A program made the translations under genes and the position numbers. The notes under the pieces were generated by a model, which was not told the origin of the DNA, searched no databases, and saw only the letters and a list, made by a program, of their open reading frames with translations. A DNA stretch of 59,630 nucleotides from an uncultured Verrucomicrobiales bacterium (GTDB lineage Bacteria > Verrucomicrobiota > Verrucomicrobiia > Verrucomicrobiales > DEV007), in contig CALAHF010000088.1 in NCBI GenBank assembly GCA_937891465.1, positions 1 through 59,630 of the forward strand, written 5' to 3'. Shown in pieces: positions 7,830-17,105 of this stretch. Positions within the stretch are counted from its first letter, which is position 1. Each line of letters opens with the position of its first letter.

Positions 7830-7992
7830 AATTCCCTCCATCGCTTTCCTGTGAAATAAACCTATTTTTTCCGCGTCAAACTCGTTAGATAATCTACGGA
7901 CACCTTCGTTAACCTCGCTTAAAATCAAATCCTTGAGTGATTTCCCCTCCAGACAGTCCAACACGAAGAACGTTCGCCGCTCGCGCCTGAGA

Positions 7993-10900
7993 ATGCGCCG
8001 ACGAATCAAACGTGTCTTCGCTGTTTTTGGCATTCTGCTGCTTTTACTCCCGATCCTCGGCTATATTTTCAGGGGGCCGATCAAAGCTGAAATGAGCAAG
8101 CAGCTGGAGGCTCAACTGATCAAAGAAGGCATTCACGCCACCTACACGGTTTCAAAGTTCAATTTGATGCGAGGCCTGATTCTGAGTGATGTCACGGCTT
8201 TTGAGACAGAGAAGAAAGAAATCCCGATTCTCGCTCTCAGCAAAATCGTGGTAAAATACGATCTCATCGGCCTGATTTTCAGCGGAGGCAGTTCGGCCGT
8301 TCACCTAACGACAAAGAATTCAGATCTGACACTTTGGGAGAACGAAGAAAGCTACACCATTGCCGACATCAGTACCGATGTCCGGATCAGCCGAAACCGA
8401 ATCAAGCTGGACCAACTCGAGGCTACTTGTGGCGACATTCGGGTCGATCTAGTGGCCGATGTGGAAATAAAGAAAGTCGAAGCCGACGACAAACGCCGGA
8501 AAGCAGAGAGAAAAGCCAAAGAAGAAAAGGAAGATCCGGATAAAAAAGCCGAGGATGAAAAAAAGAAGAGAAAAAAAGGGATCGACTTAACGGAGGCAAT
8601 CGCTGTCCTGAAACAAGTTCCCGACACGCCGGATGGCGAGATCGTCATTAATTTGGCCTACAGTTACGTCGGCAATGCCAAATCACCGTCCGTTGAAGGG
8701 ACCATTTCCGGACGAACCGTGAACTGGAAGCGATTGACGTTGAATGATTTGAGCATCGTTTTAGACACCGCTCAGGTCGGTCGAAACGAGACGGCAATCG
8801 AAATTAAAGATGTCAGATTCAAAATGGCAGATCGCGCGTTTTCGATGGCAGGCGCCTACAATCCGGTCCTAAAACAGGTTTCGCTCGCCCGGCTTGAATC
8901 GACCCTGAATCCAAAAGAAATTATCGCGGCGGTTATAGACGCCCCCCTGGAGCCTCCCCTGCCTGCTATTCCCTCACATCGAATTACAGCGGTAGGCCTG
9001 ATCGAATTGGAAAATCCGCTGAACAGTTCGATTCGCGGCACGTTGGAGACCTTCGATACATTTCTGATTCCAATCGAAGACAAGGCGCCCATTGCTTTGC
9101 AATCCATGAAAACGGGTTTCACTCTTAATCAGGGCGTTGCGGGAATTTCGGATTTGTATGCAGAGCTGCAAACCCTGAGCGATCCAGTCCTCGTCTCAGG
9201 AAAAGCGGCGATCTCTCTCGATGAAAAAGGACAACCCACGTCAATTTTCCTCGATGGAATTTCGATTGAGCGAGACGGAGGCAGCGTTGAGGTTCTGGGC
9301 GTTCTCGACCCGTTGCAAAAACAACTGACGATTAAGCAACTCAACTCCGACATCAATTTTGTAAAAGTACTGGTCGATCTGGGACTCGACGATCCAATGA
9401 AGGGCAAAGTCCGCTACACGCGACCTCCTGAGGTAAGCGTTCAAGGGATCGTGGCATTGGAAAATCCGCTCGGGAATGATATCACGGCAACGCTGTCAAT
9501 AAGCGGTGACACCATCGTCGAAATGCCGGAAGGGAAAAAGCCACTGGTGTTCCGGTCATTCGATGTGGAAAAACTTTCGTTCAAAGGGCCACTGATGACG
9601 GTTTTTCAGGCCACAGCAACCGTGGGTGATCCTGAAGCGCCAACTTCGATCCAGACAGATCTGACGCTGAATTTTCAAGCCAACGAAGCCGTTTCCGGCG
9701 ACGAAAACAAGAAAACTGAGCTTGAAATGACAACGCTGCATTTCAAGCCACTTCATGTGGAGCAGGGCAGCGGCAAGCTCGATGGGGAAGGCCATTTCGA
9801 TGCCGTTTCTCAAACGCTAACGATCGCGAAGATGGAATCCAATCTCGATATCATGGCATTGCTCGGAGAATTTGGAGCGCCGGATATGTTGGATGGAAAG
9901 GTCGTGTTTGCCACCCCGCCCGCGATTTCCCTGGTTGGTGCAATTGCCTTCACCGCCCCTGAAGCAACAAAGTTGAAAGGACGGATCGTTTCAGAAACCG
10001 GCCTTTCGGTGCCCATCGGCGAAACGTCTGCAATTTCAGTCAGCCGGTTCGAGGTACCGGAGTTTTCAATCAATGGCAACAATATTTCGATCCCTAAAAT
10101 TCTCGCGACTACGGGACCGGCGGAGTCACCGATCACGCTGGATGCCGAAGTGAGCCTGAAAACCGGCCCTGAAGGTAAGTTGGACCTCAGCAAACTATTG
10201 ATTTCAAGAGCAGAACGAAGCCTGTCTTTGATCGCCTCAATGCCATTACCCATCAGCGAAATCACGCTGACTGAATTGAATTCGAATATCGATATTTTGG
10301 CTGCGATGGCTGATTTCGGCATTGGCGATCCGACCGCCGGAAAGGTTTCATTCAAATCACCACCAACCATCTCAGCCACAGGTCAACTCGCTCTCGCCGA
10401 CGTTTTAAACCTCAGTAATCTAAAGGGATCCATCAAAGCTCCAGACGGCCTGCTGATTCCGATCGAAGAGAACAAGGTTCTGGAGATCAATTCTCTGGAG
10501 ACGACCTTTGGAATCGGCGGTGGTATCATTGCAACCCCAAAACTGGTTGCGGAGACGTTTGGAGGAGTCATTCAAGCAAACCTCAAACTCAAACCCGCGT
10601 CCAGCCCGATGCAGTTTGAGACGGCCTTGCGACTGACTAATCTGAGGTTGGAACAGATTACAGGATTCTTTGATGTGGGTGAAAAACGAACTGGATTGCT
10701 ATCAGTTGACTTCAGCGGAGGCGGATCAGCTACGATCGAAGGCATGCAGGGAGCCGGAGCGTTCTCGGTGAGTGAAGCTAAATTGATCAACTTGCCATTT
10801 TTCCGCGGTCTGCGGCCTCTTCTCCTCGCAATCAACCTCGGTGAATGGAAATCAGAGGATTCAGGTGCGGCGATCACCTGCAATTATGTCTACGATCAGG

Positions 10901-11391
10901 GGATTTTAACCAGCGACAACATTGAGCTCCTCGGGGATTTCTACAAAGTAAAATCGAAGATGAATGTCAATATTCAGACCCAATCGATGTCCGCAGACGG
11001 CGCTCTGTCAACGACCGGCGCAACCCGGGTATTAACAGAGATCGTAGGAAAGATCCTCGAAGTCGAAGCTTCCGGCCCCTTTGATGACATCAATTGGAAG
11101 CTGAAAAACGCTCCCGGAATTGGTACGTTGAAAGACATCGCGACGCTTCCAGGGGATTTTTTGAAAAATACACTGAAGGGAGCCGCCAAGCCCGGGAAAT
11201 TGATTCAGGACGTAGGATCGGCCACAAAAGACACCTTGGGGAACGCCGGTTCTGCGGCAAAAGATGCCCTGGAGGGCGTGGGGAAAAAATTATTGGGTGG
11301 ACTTGGACTGAAAAAGCAATCAGAACCAACACCTCCGGAACCGGCTCCTGAGCAAACGCCGGCACCCGCACCGCCGCGTGAAAATCAATGA
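7993..11391 (+). CDS. Giant AsmA-like envelope protein with four internal repeats
   Basis: ATG 7993 is chosen over TTG 7933 because it starts a basic MRRRIKR followed by one membrane helix (VFAVFGILLLLLPILGYIF), the usual AsmA-family N-terminus. The 1132-residue body is predicted periplasmic. It has a Lys/Glu-rich insertion near residues 165-195, then four related modules of about 145-170 residues starting near 300, 450, 593 and 761 with patterns such as LNSDINFVKVLVDLG, MESNLDIMALLGEFG and LNSNIDILAAMADFG, each followed by a GKV..PP stretch. The C-terminal part (DFSGGGSATIEGMQGAGAF, then GEWKSEDSGA) is the typical AsmA C-terminal domain. A Pro/Glu-rich tail closes it. AsmA relatives are thought to bridge inner and outer membranes for lipid transport; that role here is inference. 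Confidence 0.75.
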   Translation: MRRRIKRVFAVFGILLLLLPILGYIFRGPIKAEMSKQLEAQLIKEGIHATYTVSKFNLMRGLILSDVTAFETEKKEIPILALSKIVVKYDLIGLIFSGGSSAVHLTTKNSDLTLWENEESYTIADISTDVRISRNRIKLDQLEATCGDIRVDLVADVEIKKVEADDKRRKAERKAKEEKEDPDKKAEDEKKKRKKGIDLTEAIAVLKQVPDTPDGEIVINLAYSYVGNAKSPSVEGTISGRTVNWKRLTLNDLSIVLDTAQVGRNETAIEIKDVRFKMADRAFSMAGAYNPVLKQVSLARLESTLNPKEIIAAVIDAPLEPPLPAIPSHRITAVGLIELENPLNSSIRGTLETFDTFLIPIEDKAPIALQSMKTGFTLNQGVAGISDLYAELQTLSDPVLVSGKAAISLDEKGQPTSIFLDGISIERDGGSVEVLGVLDPLQKQLTIKQLNSDINFVKVLVDLGLDDPMKGKVRYTRPPEVSVQGIVALENPLGNDITATLSISGDTIVEMPEGKKPLVFRSFDVEKLSFKGPLMTVFQATATVGDPEAPTSIQTDLTLNFQANEAVSGDENKKTELEMTTLHFKPLHVEQGSGKLDGEGHFDAVSQTLTIAKMESNLDIMALLGEFGAPDMLDGKVVFATPPAISLVGAIAFTAPEATKLKGRIVSETGLSVPIGETSAISVSRFEVPEFSINGNNISIPKILATTGPAESPITLDAEVSLKTGPEGKLDLSKLLISRAERSLSLIASMPLPISEITLTELNSNIDILAAMADFGIGDPTAGKVSFKSPPTISATGQLALADVLNLSNLKGSIKAPDGLLIPIEENKVLEINSLETTFGIGGGIIATPKLVAETFGGVIQANLKLKPASSPMQFETALRLTNLRLEQITGFFDVGEKRTGLLSVDFSGGGSATIEGMQGAGAFSVSEAKLINLPFFRGLRPLLLAINLGEWKSEDSGAAITCNYVYDQGILTSDNIELLGDFYKVKSKMNVNIQTQSMSADGALSTTGATRVLTEIVGKILEVEASGPFDDINWKLKNAPGIGTLKDIATLPGDFLKNTLKGAAKPGKLIQDVGSATKDTLGNAGSAAKDALEGVGKKLLGGLGLKKQSEPTPPEPAPEQTPAPAPPRENQ

Positions 11392-11593
11392 CCAACACTG
11401 TATTTCACGCAAATGTCAGCGGGGAAACCAGTCACTTTTTTGCCTGTGTTTTTTGCATTGTTCAATTTGAGAGAGTTACGGCGAAATTCAAATCAAGTAA
11501 TCCAGATCTGTTTTTCCATTCCAGTCGTAAAATCTCGAAAACCTTGAGTTCGATCGGAAGATATTCCGTTCGACTTCGCAATCTTTCAATACG

Positions 11594-13180
11594 ATGCATA
11601 CCGCGGCCCAAATGCCACTTGAAACAACCAGCCCCCCACGTTCTGCCGTGACCTCAAAAAACGAATCATCTCCAAGGAAAATCATCATTGTTGGTGGAGG
11701 TCCCGGTGGCGTAGCCAGCGCTTTGCTATTGGCTTCCCGTGGATTCGACGTTCATCTGTTCGAGAAACACAAACGCCTTGGCGGGCGGACGGGTGCCCTT
11801 GAGATTGACGGCTTCAAGTTTGATCTTGGGCCGACGTTTTTGATGATGAAGTCGCTCCTCGATCGGATCTTCGAGGAGTCCGGAAAGAAATCAGAAGACT
11901 ACCTCGATTTCGTTCGGCTGGATCCGATGTATGAACTGCGCTTCCGCGACGAGCGGTTTCGCGCATTTGCTGATCCGGAAGACACCAAAGTAGAGATCGA
12001 ACGCCTTTTTCCCGGTCAATCTGGTGGTCTCACCAAATTTTTGAAACGGGAGAAAGCCCGCCTTAAAAAATTGCTGCCAGCACTGCAGCGGCCGTTTTCC
12101 GGTGTGAGGAGCATGCTTTCCCCATCACTTCTGCCGGCATTGCCGCATTTATCTCTTGGCAGCACCGTTTTCGGTGAGCTGTCCAAATATTTTCCCAATA
12201 AGGAACTCGCCCTGCTTTTCTCGTTTCAAAGCAAGTATCTGGGGATGTCAGCCTGGAGCTGCCCCGGGGCGTTTTCGATGCTCTCCTACATGGAGCATGA
12301 ACATGGAATTTATCATACTCAAGGAGGCCTCGCAGAAATCCCCGTCGCCCTGGGAAAAGCCGCCGAAGAATGTGGTGCCAAGATTCACCTCAACACTCCG
12401 ATCAAAGAATTGATTCTCGATGGCCGAAATGTCGTGGGAATCGAGACTGCCGATGGTGAAAAATTCATGGGCGACAGCGTGATCATGAATGCGGACTTCG
12501 CACACGCCATGACAAACCTCGTTCCTGAGGGCAAGTTGAAAAAATACACCCCCAAGAAAGTCGACGGCATGAAATACAGCTGCTCGACGTTCATGATGCA
12601 TCTCGGCTTGAAGAAACTTTACACGGACCTTCCTCATCACAGCATCGTCTTTGCGAAAGATTACAAAAAGAACGTCGACGAAATTTTTACCAGCTTCAAA
12701 GAATCTGACGACCTGTCGTTTTATGTTCGAAATGCAAGCATAACCGACCCGACTCTCGCGCCGGAGGGCAAATCCAGCCTCTACGTCCTCGTTCCGACAC
12801 CGAATCTCGATGCGGATATCGATTGGGAAGCGAAACAGAAAACCTATCGCGACCGGACCATCGCAGCGATCGCTGACCGTCTTGGGATTGATGATTTGGA
12901 AGAGAATATTGAAGTCGAGAAGATCTATACTCCGTTGACCTGGGAAAAGGAGCTCGATGTCCATAAAGGCGCGACCTTCAATTTGTCCCACTGCCTGAGC
13001 CAGATGGCGTTTCTCCGGCCGCAAAACAAATTTGAAGAATTCAAGAATTGCTATCTCGTAGGCGGCGGAACACATCCTGGAAGTGGATTGCCCACGATTT
13101 TTGAATCGGCGAGAATTTCATCGAATTTGATCTCAGACCGGTTCGGAGCGTCCTACGAACGAACTGAAATCGCTCTATGA
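11594..13180 (+). CDS. crtN: Diapophytoene desaturase-like carotenoid enzyme (CrtN-like)
   Basis: A CrtI/CrtN-family FAD enzyme of 528 residues. After a 27-residue polar extension it has the dinucleotide-binding motif IIIVGGGPGGVASALLLASRG and GGRTGALEIDGFKFDLGPTF. Later stretches closely track staphylococcal CrtN as I recall it: YSCSTFMMHLGL, HSIVFAKDYKKNVDEIF, LAPEGKSSLYVLVPTP and GGGTHPGSGLPTI at the C-terminus. CrtN introduces double bonds into diapophytoene, the C30 backbone, at the membrane. The gene opens a four-gene operon and overlaps the next by ATGA (13177-13180). The 200 bases before it hold no clear promoter. A second desaturation or oxidation role cannot be excluded. The diapophytoene synthase or HpnCDE-type genes that would supply substrate are not in the window. 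Confidence 0.85.
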   Translation: MHTAAQMPLETTSPPRSAVTSKNESSPRKIIIVGGGPGGVASALLLASRGFDVHLFEKHKRLGGRTGALEIDGFKFDLGPTFLMMKSLLDRIFEESGKKSEDYLDFVRLDPMYELRFRDERFRAFADPEDTKVEIERLFPGQSGGLTKFLKREKARLKKLLPALQRPFSGVRSMLSPSLLPALPHLSLGSTVFGELSKYFPNKELALLFSFQSKYLGMSAWSCPGAFSMLSYMEHEHGIYHTQGGLAEIPVALGKAAEECGAKIHLNTPIKELILDGRNVVGIETADGEKFMGDSVIMNADFAHAMTNLVPEGKLKKYTPKKVDGMKYSCSTFMMHLGLKKLYTDLPHHSIVFAKDYKKNVDEIFTSFKESDDLSFYVRNASITDPTLAPEGKSSLYVLVPTPNLDADIDWEAKQKTYRDRTIAAIADRLGIDDLEENIEVEKIYTPLTWEKELDVHKGATFNLSHCLSQMAFLRPQNKFEEFKNCYLVGGGTHPGSGLPTIFESARISSNLISDRFGASYERTEIAL

Positions 13181-14703
13181 TTAAAGGTGAAAAACGGAAC
13201 AAATCGGTCGTCGTCGTCGGCGCCGGCCTCGGAGGACTTTCCGCTGCGATTTCACTTCGCGCTGAAGGATTTGATGTCCGAATCGTAGAAAAAAATACTC
13301 AAATTGGCGGTAAGCTGAATTTTCTGGAGAGAGAAGGATTTGGATTCGATCTCGGGCCGTCCATTTTCACCTTGCCACAGATCTTCCGCGACTTGTTTGA
13401 CCGGGCAGGTAAAGAAATGGATGACTACGTTGAACTTCAATCAGTTGTCCCTCATTGGAGGAATTTTTTCGAAGACGGATTAACCCTCGATCTTCACGAA
13501 GAGCCCGATTTGATGAAAGCCGAGCTTGGCAAACTCGATGGCGATATCGAAAAGCACTGGAAACAACTTCAGGATTTCCTCCAATACGCCCGCAAGCAGT
13601 ATGAAATCGTCGACGAAGGCTATTTCGACAAAGGATTAGACAACCTCTGGGAGTTCATTCGCTATTACGGCTTCAAGCGTCTCGGAAACGAGATCGACTA
13701 CAAGAATACCATGGCCGAATCGATTTCTGAGCGATTCGACAGCGAGCCGATGCGCCGAATTTTCGAATACTTCATCAAATACGTGGGTTCATCCGCCCAT
13801 GCGGCTCCGGGATACATGAACCTGATGCCGATTATTCAGTTCGACTACGGTTTGTGGTATGTGAAGGGCGGAATGTATAACCTTGCCCGTGGGCTAGGAA
13901 AATTATGCGATGATTTGGGGATCGCTGTTGAATTGAATGCTCCTGTGGCATCAATCAATCCAGCAAGTGGCAAGCAAGTCTCCGGAATCACATTGGAAAA
14001 CGGTGAAACGATCGCGGCTGACTATGTGGTCTGCAATATGGAGGTCATCCCCGCTTATGAGCGCCTCCTCGATACTCCGAAACGATTCGTCAAAAAGCTC
14101 AGCAAAAGGTTTATTCCCGCCTGTTCAGGCATTGTCGTTCACCTCGGAACGGATCGCGTTTACCCTCAGCTCGCCCATCATAACTTCTTCTATTCCAAGG
14201 ATCAGAGTAAGCATTTCAACACGGTCTTTAACGAAGGCAAGTTACCGGATGACCCGACGATCTATCTTGTAGCCCCGACTCGGAGCGATCCTTCAAAAGC
14301 GCCCGAAGGCTGTGATAACATCAAGATTTTGCCTCACATCCCACCCATCAATCCGGACAAACCAGTGAGCCATGAAGATTACATGGCTCTGAAAGACCGC
14401 GTCATTGATAAGCTGGAGCGAATGGGGCTGACTGATTTACGAAAGCACACCATCGTTGAAGACACCCTCACTCCGGTCGATATCGAGGAAATGTATAATT
14501 CGAACGGTGGATCGATTTACGGAGTTGTTACCGATTGGAAAAAGAACTTCGGATTTAAAGCTCCCAAGCAGTCATCCCGATTCAAGAACCTCTTTTTCAC
14601 CGGCGGTTCAGTCAATCCCGGTGGCGGAATGCCGATGGCGGTTTTATGTGGTCAGAAAGTCTCCGACCGGCTGGTTGCGGCTGAAACCAAACGACGGGGA
14701 TGA
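13177..14703 (+). CDS. crtP: Diaponeurosporene/diapolycopene oxygenase (CrtP)
   Basis: This 508-residue FAD enzyme has VVVVGAGLGGLSAAISLRAEG at the N-terminus. It matches the landmark stretches of staphylococcal CrtP as I recall them nearly word for word: GFGFDLGPSIFTLPQIF, FIKYVGSSAHAAPGYM, GLWYVKGGMYNLARGLGKL, CNMEVIPAYERLL, YPQLAHHNFFYSKD, LPDDPTIYLV, GLTDLRKHTIVEDTLTP and FTGGSVNPGGGMPMAVLCGQ. CrtP oxidises the terminal methyl groups of C30 carotenoids to the aldehyde or acid level. It starts within the stop codon of crtN and overlaps crtQ in the same ATGA manner, so translation of the operon is coupled. Calling it oxygenase rather than desaturase rests on these motifs. Confidence 0.9.
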   Translation: MIKGEKRNKSVVVVGAGLGGLSAAISLRAEGFDVRIVEKNTQIGGKLNFLEREGFGFDLGPSIFTLPQIFRDLFDRAGKEMDDYVELQSVVPHWRNFFEDGLTLDLHEEPDLMKAELGKLDGDIEKHWKQLQDFLQYARKQYEIVDEGYFDKGLDNLWEFIRYYGFKRLGNEIDYKNTMAESISERFDSEPMRRIFEYFIKYVGSSAHAAPGYMNLMPIIQFDYGLWYVKGGMYNLARGLGKLCDDLGIAVELNAPVASINPASGKQVSGITLENGETIAADYVVCNMEVIPAYERLLDTPKRFVKKLSKRFIPACSGIVVHLGTDRVYPQLAHHNFFYSKDQSKHFNTVFNEGKLPDDPTIYLVAPTRSDPSKAPEGCDNIKILPHIPPINPDKPVSHEDYMALKDRVIDKLERMGLTDLRKHTIVEDTLTPVDIEEMYNSNGGSIYGVVTDWKKNFGFKAPKQSSRFKNLFFTGGSVNPGGGMPMAVLCGQKVSDRLVAAETKRRG

Positions 14704-15818
14704 CCGTTTTTTACTGGACATTTCTTGCGCTGACAGCCGGCTCCTGGTTCATTTCCTGGGCGCTGTTTGCAAAGTTCAAAACTGTCCCGGAAGTCCCCCA
14801 GTCCACTCGCCCTCAGGATTCTTTGTCGAAAATTTCGGTGATTATTCCTGCGCGGGATGAGGAATCGAACCTCGCCCGGCTGCTGCCTTCGATTTTCGAG
14901 CAAAGCTTTCCCGTTCACGAAGTTCTCGTCATCAACGATCAGTCCAGCGACGAGACGGCATCCATGGCGGAAAAGCACGGAGCAACTGTAATCAACGGAC
15001 TCCCGCTGCCCGATGGTTGGAAAGGGAAATCGTGGGCCTGCACACAAGGGGGTAAATGCGCCACGGGCGATTGGTTGTTGTTTCTCGACGCTGATACCTG
15101 GCTTGAACCGGATGGGTTGGAAAGAATCGCCTACCTGGCAAACAGCCCGAACGTGGTGCATTCAATTTGTCCGTTTCATAAAATCGAGGAGCCGTTTGAG
15201 GAATTTTCCGCATTCCCCAATGCCACCATGGTCCTGGGGACGAACGCCTTCAGCCTCAAGGGTGATAAGGCAAATGGCATTGCCCTTTTTGGCCAGTCAC
15301 TCTTTGTCTCCAAAGCAAACTACCTCGCCGTCGGCGGTCACGAATCGGTAAAACATCACATCCTGGAAAACCTCCAACTGAGCAGCAGCTTTCGCGAGGC
15401 TGGAGTCGAACCACGGTGCTACCTCGGTCGAGGCACAATCGGAATGCGGATGTTTCAGACGAATCTCTCCGACCTCAAGGCCAGCTGGGCGAAAGGCATT
15501 GTTTCAGGAGCCGACAGCACTCCAAGAGGCACGCTCATCGGAATCTCGATTTGGATCTCAGGCCAAATCATGTCCACAATCGCCCTCACCTTCATTCCGT
15601 TGGCCCCGATGCAAGTGCTTTGGGGAATTGCGGCGCTCTACCTTGCCTTTGCGCTCCAGACGTTGTTTTTGTTTCGAAAAATCGGATCCTTTTCGATCTT
15701 CACTGCGCTGTTTTACCCAATTGGACAGACGTTTTATCAGATCTTGTTCTTCCAGTCACTCAGACGGAAAAAAAGAGGCGAAGCCATCCACTGGAAAGGA
15801 CGCGATGTCTCCGATTGA
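14700..15818 (+). CDS. crtQ: C30-carotenoic acid glycosyltransferase (CrtQ)
   Basis: A family 2 glycosyltransferase of 372 residues. An N-terminal membrane helix (FLALTAGSWFISWALFA) precedes the nucleotide-sugar domain with SVIIPARDEESNLARLL, INDQSSDETASMAEKHG and the metal site LLFLDADTW (DAD). Further blocks GWKGKSWACTQGG, GTNAFSLKGDKANGIALFGQ, YLAVGGHESVKHHILE and HWKGRDV match CrtQ of Staphylococcus in order. Two membrane helices lie near residues 280-325. CrtQ esterifies the carotenoic acid with a sugar. Start ATG 14700 overlaps the crtP stop (ATGA). The sugar could be glucose or, as in Rubritalea pigments, xylose; sequence cannot decide. Confidence 0.88.
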   Translation: MTVFYWTFLALTAGSWFISWALFAKFKTVPEVPQSTRPQDSLSKISVIIPARDEESNLARLLPSIFEQSFPVHEVLVINDQSSDETASMAEKHGATVINGLPLPDGWKGKSWACTQGGKCATGDWLLFLDADTWLEPDGLERIAYLANSPNVVHSICPFHKIEEPFEEFSAFPNATMVLGTNAFSLKGDKANGIALFGQSLFVSKANYLAVGGHESVKHHILENLQLSSSFREAGVEPRCYLGRGTIGMRMFQTNLSDLKASWAKGIVSGADSTPRGTLIGISIWISGQIMSTIALTFIPLAPMQVLWGIAALYLAFALQTLFLFRKIGSFSIFTALFYPIGQTFYQILFFQSLRRKKRGEAIHWKGRDVSD

Positions 15819-16314
15819 ACTCCCGGACATTTGGATTGTTATTCTCAACGTCGTTACGATCCCTTTGATTCATCTCGGGGTTTCCTGGCTTTTTGTGCAA
15901 ATGCCGGGCCATTGGTTTCGCCCCAAGGCGCTTCTCTTTCGAGAAAAACCGGGAGAAAATGGCGGCTTAATTTACGAATCGCTCTTTGCCATCCGCAGCT
16001 GGAAAAACGCCATGCCGGACGGCGCGGCCTGGTTCAATGGTGGATTTTCCAAAAAAAAATTCACCAGTTCTGATCCCAATTACATTCGCGATTTCATCAT
16101 CGAAACTTGCCGTGGAGAAATGGCCCACCTCACTCAATTTGCAGTGCTGATGCTTCTCCTGCTCTGGAATCCCTGGCCGGCGAACCTTGTTATCATCGTT
16201 TACGCCCTGCTCTCGAATTTCCCCTGTACGATTTTGCAGCGCCACACCCGATTTCGAATGACTGCGCTGTTAAACAAGGTCGAACCCCACGATTCAATAG
16301 GGAACGTTCGATGA
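15805..16314 (+). CDS. crtO: Glycosyl-carotenoate acyltransferase (CrtO)
   Basis: ATG 15805 lies 14 bases inside the end of crtQ and gives 169 residues, the size of staphylococcal CrtO. Landmarks are an N-terminal membrane helix (VTIPLIHLGVSWLFV), FRPKALLFREKPGENGG, FNGGFSKKKF, FIIETCRGEMAHLTQFAVL, a second membrane segment (WPANLVIIVYALLSNFPC) and LQRHTRFRMTALL. This family puts a fatty acyl group on the sugar of the glycosyl carotenoate, the last step of a staphyloxanthin-like pathway. The last eight codons (HDSIGNVR) and the stop are supplied by the dispersed palindromic repeat at 16291-16332, so the original C-terminus may have been changed by repeat insertion. Confidence 0.82.
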   Translation: MSPIELPDIWIVILNVVTIPLIHLGVSWLFVQMPGHWFRPKALLFREKPGENGGLIYESLFAIRSWKNAMPDGAAWFNGGFSKKKFTSSDPNYIRDFIIETCRGEMAHLTQFAVLMLLLLWNPWPANLVIIVYALLSNFPCTILQRHTRFRMTALLNKVEPHDSIGNVR

Positions 16315-16332
16315 ACAGACCCTGTTGATTCG
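16291..16332. repeat. Dispersed palindromic repeat, copy 2 (overlaps the crtO end)
   Basis: GATTCAATAGGG and CCCTGTTGATTCG pair around a GTTCGATGAAC core. The left arm and core encode the last residues and the TGA of crtO. The right edge sits directly against the truncated end of the FecR relic on the opposite strand. Confidence 0.8.
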
Positions 16333-16339
16333 AAAAAAG

Positions 16340-17105
16340 CAGTTTCGATCAGTCGGACTCGACCAGAACACGAATTTGATCAATTTGAGTCACTTCAAAT
16401 GTAGTCCCAAAATCAGTCACGATTCAGTGCTGCGTCTCGACCTGAAATCCAATTCCTGAAGGCCTCACGTGGCCAGTCAAAACACCTTTCATCAGCTTGA
16501 TTCGCTTCGGAGAAGCCGTCCGAAAAACAGCGGGCCCATCAATAAAGCACTTGAACGCCTTCCTCAAAGTTCAAGACGGCCCTGCCAGACTTCAGCTTCA
16601 ACCTCCCCAAGGGAACTGCTTCCCCAATTGAAAATTGTTCTCCACCCAGCCATTCCGCACCGCTCAATTGACTGAAGGCTGTGAAACCACCCTCTACCTT
16701 TTCTCGATCAGCCAAATAGTCTCGGCTGACGAAAGAAATCAGCAAAATTGCCACGCCCGCAGCCACGAGTCCGCCCAACACTTTCCGCCCAACCCACGTT
16801 TTTTTCTGACTTCTAAAATCAACAGCGTTCACATTTTCCTGCCTTTCATGGAGATCCGTCATGACCAACTCCAACACGTCGGGAGCAGATGCACCCAGCT
16901 GAATCGTTTCCATAACCTCATTGAGTTCTTCCCCGGGTCTTTAGTCACGTCCATGAGTCAACGCGGAAAGCACGACCTCTTCAACAAACTGGACTTTCAG
17001 CTCCGGCGCTTCCGCAAAGCAATCCAATAGTGTTTTCGCCTGAGCGTCAGAAAGAATCCGATCCAGAAATAGATCGACCCATTCACTCAGATCATCGTCA
17101 TTCAT
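16340..17105 (-). pseudogene. FecR-like anti-sigma protein relic
   Basis: Reading from ATG 17105: MNDDDLSEWVDLFLDRILS begins a helical N-terminal anti-sigma domain, interrupted by TAA at 16941-16943 after HGRD. The same frame goes on with a membrane helix (VLGGLVAAGVAILLISFVS) and the start of a FecR domain (AVPLGRLKLKSGRAVLNFEEG). One extra T around 16545 shifts the frame, which then reads LIDGPAVFRTASPKRIKLMK and continues, with two more stops at 16424 and 16349, through VTDFGTTFEV, a FecR core motif. It ends near the repeat at 16291-16332. FecR proteins normally follow an ECF sigma gene; none is present here. At least three stops, one frameshift and a truncation make this a clear relic. 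Confidence 0.8.

Noticed and set aside
7782-8033. A minus-strand 83-codon gene between the isomerase and the AsmA-like gene
   Set aside because: No recognisable motif, its end is made of the palindromic repeat and it overlaps the start of the AsmA-like gene. Not strong enough to call.
11388-11651. A small gene overlapping the end of the AsmA-like gene
   Set aside because: The 87-codon frame has no motif, no ribosome site apart from the overlap, and runs into the crtN start.
12248-13075. A 275-codon minus-strand open frame opposite crtN
   Set aside because: It is antisense to a well-supported desaturase and shows no protein family features.
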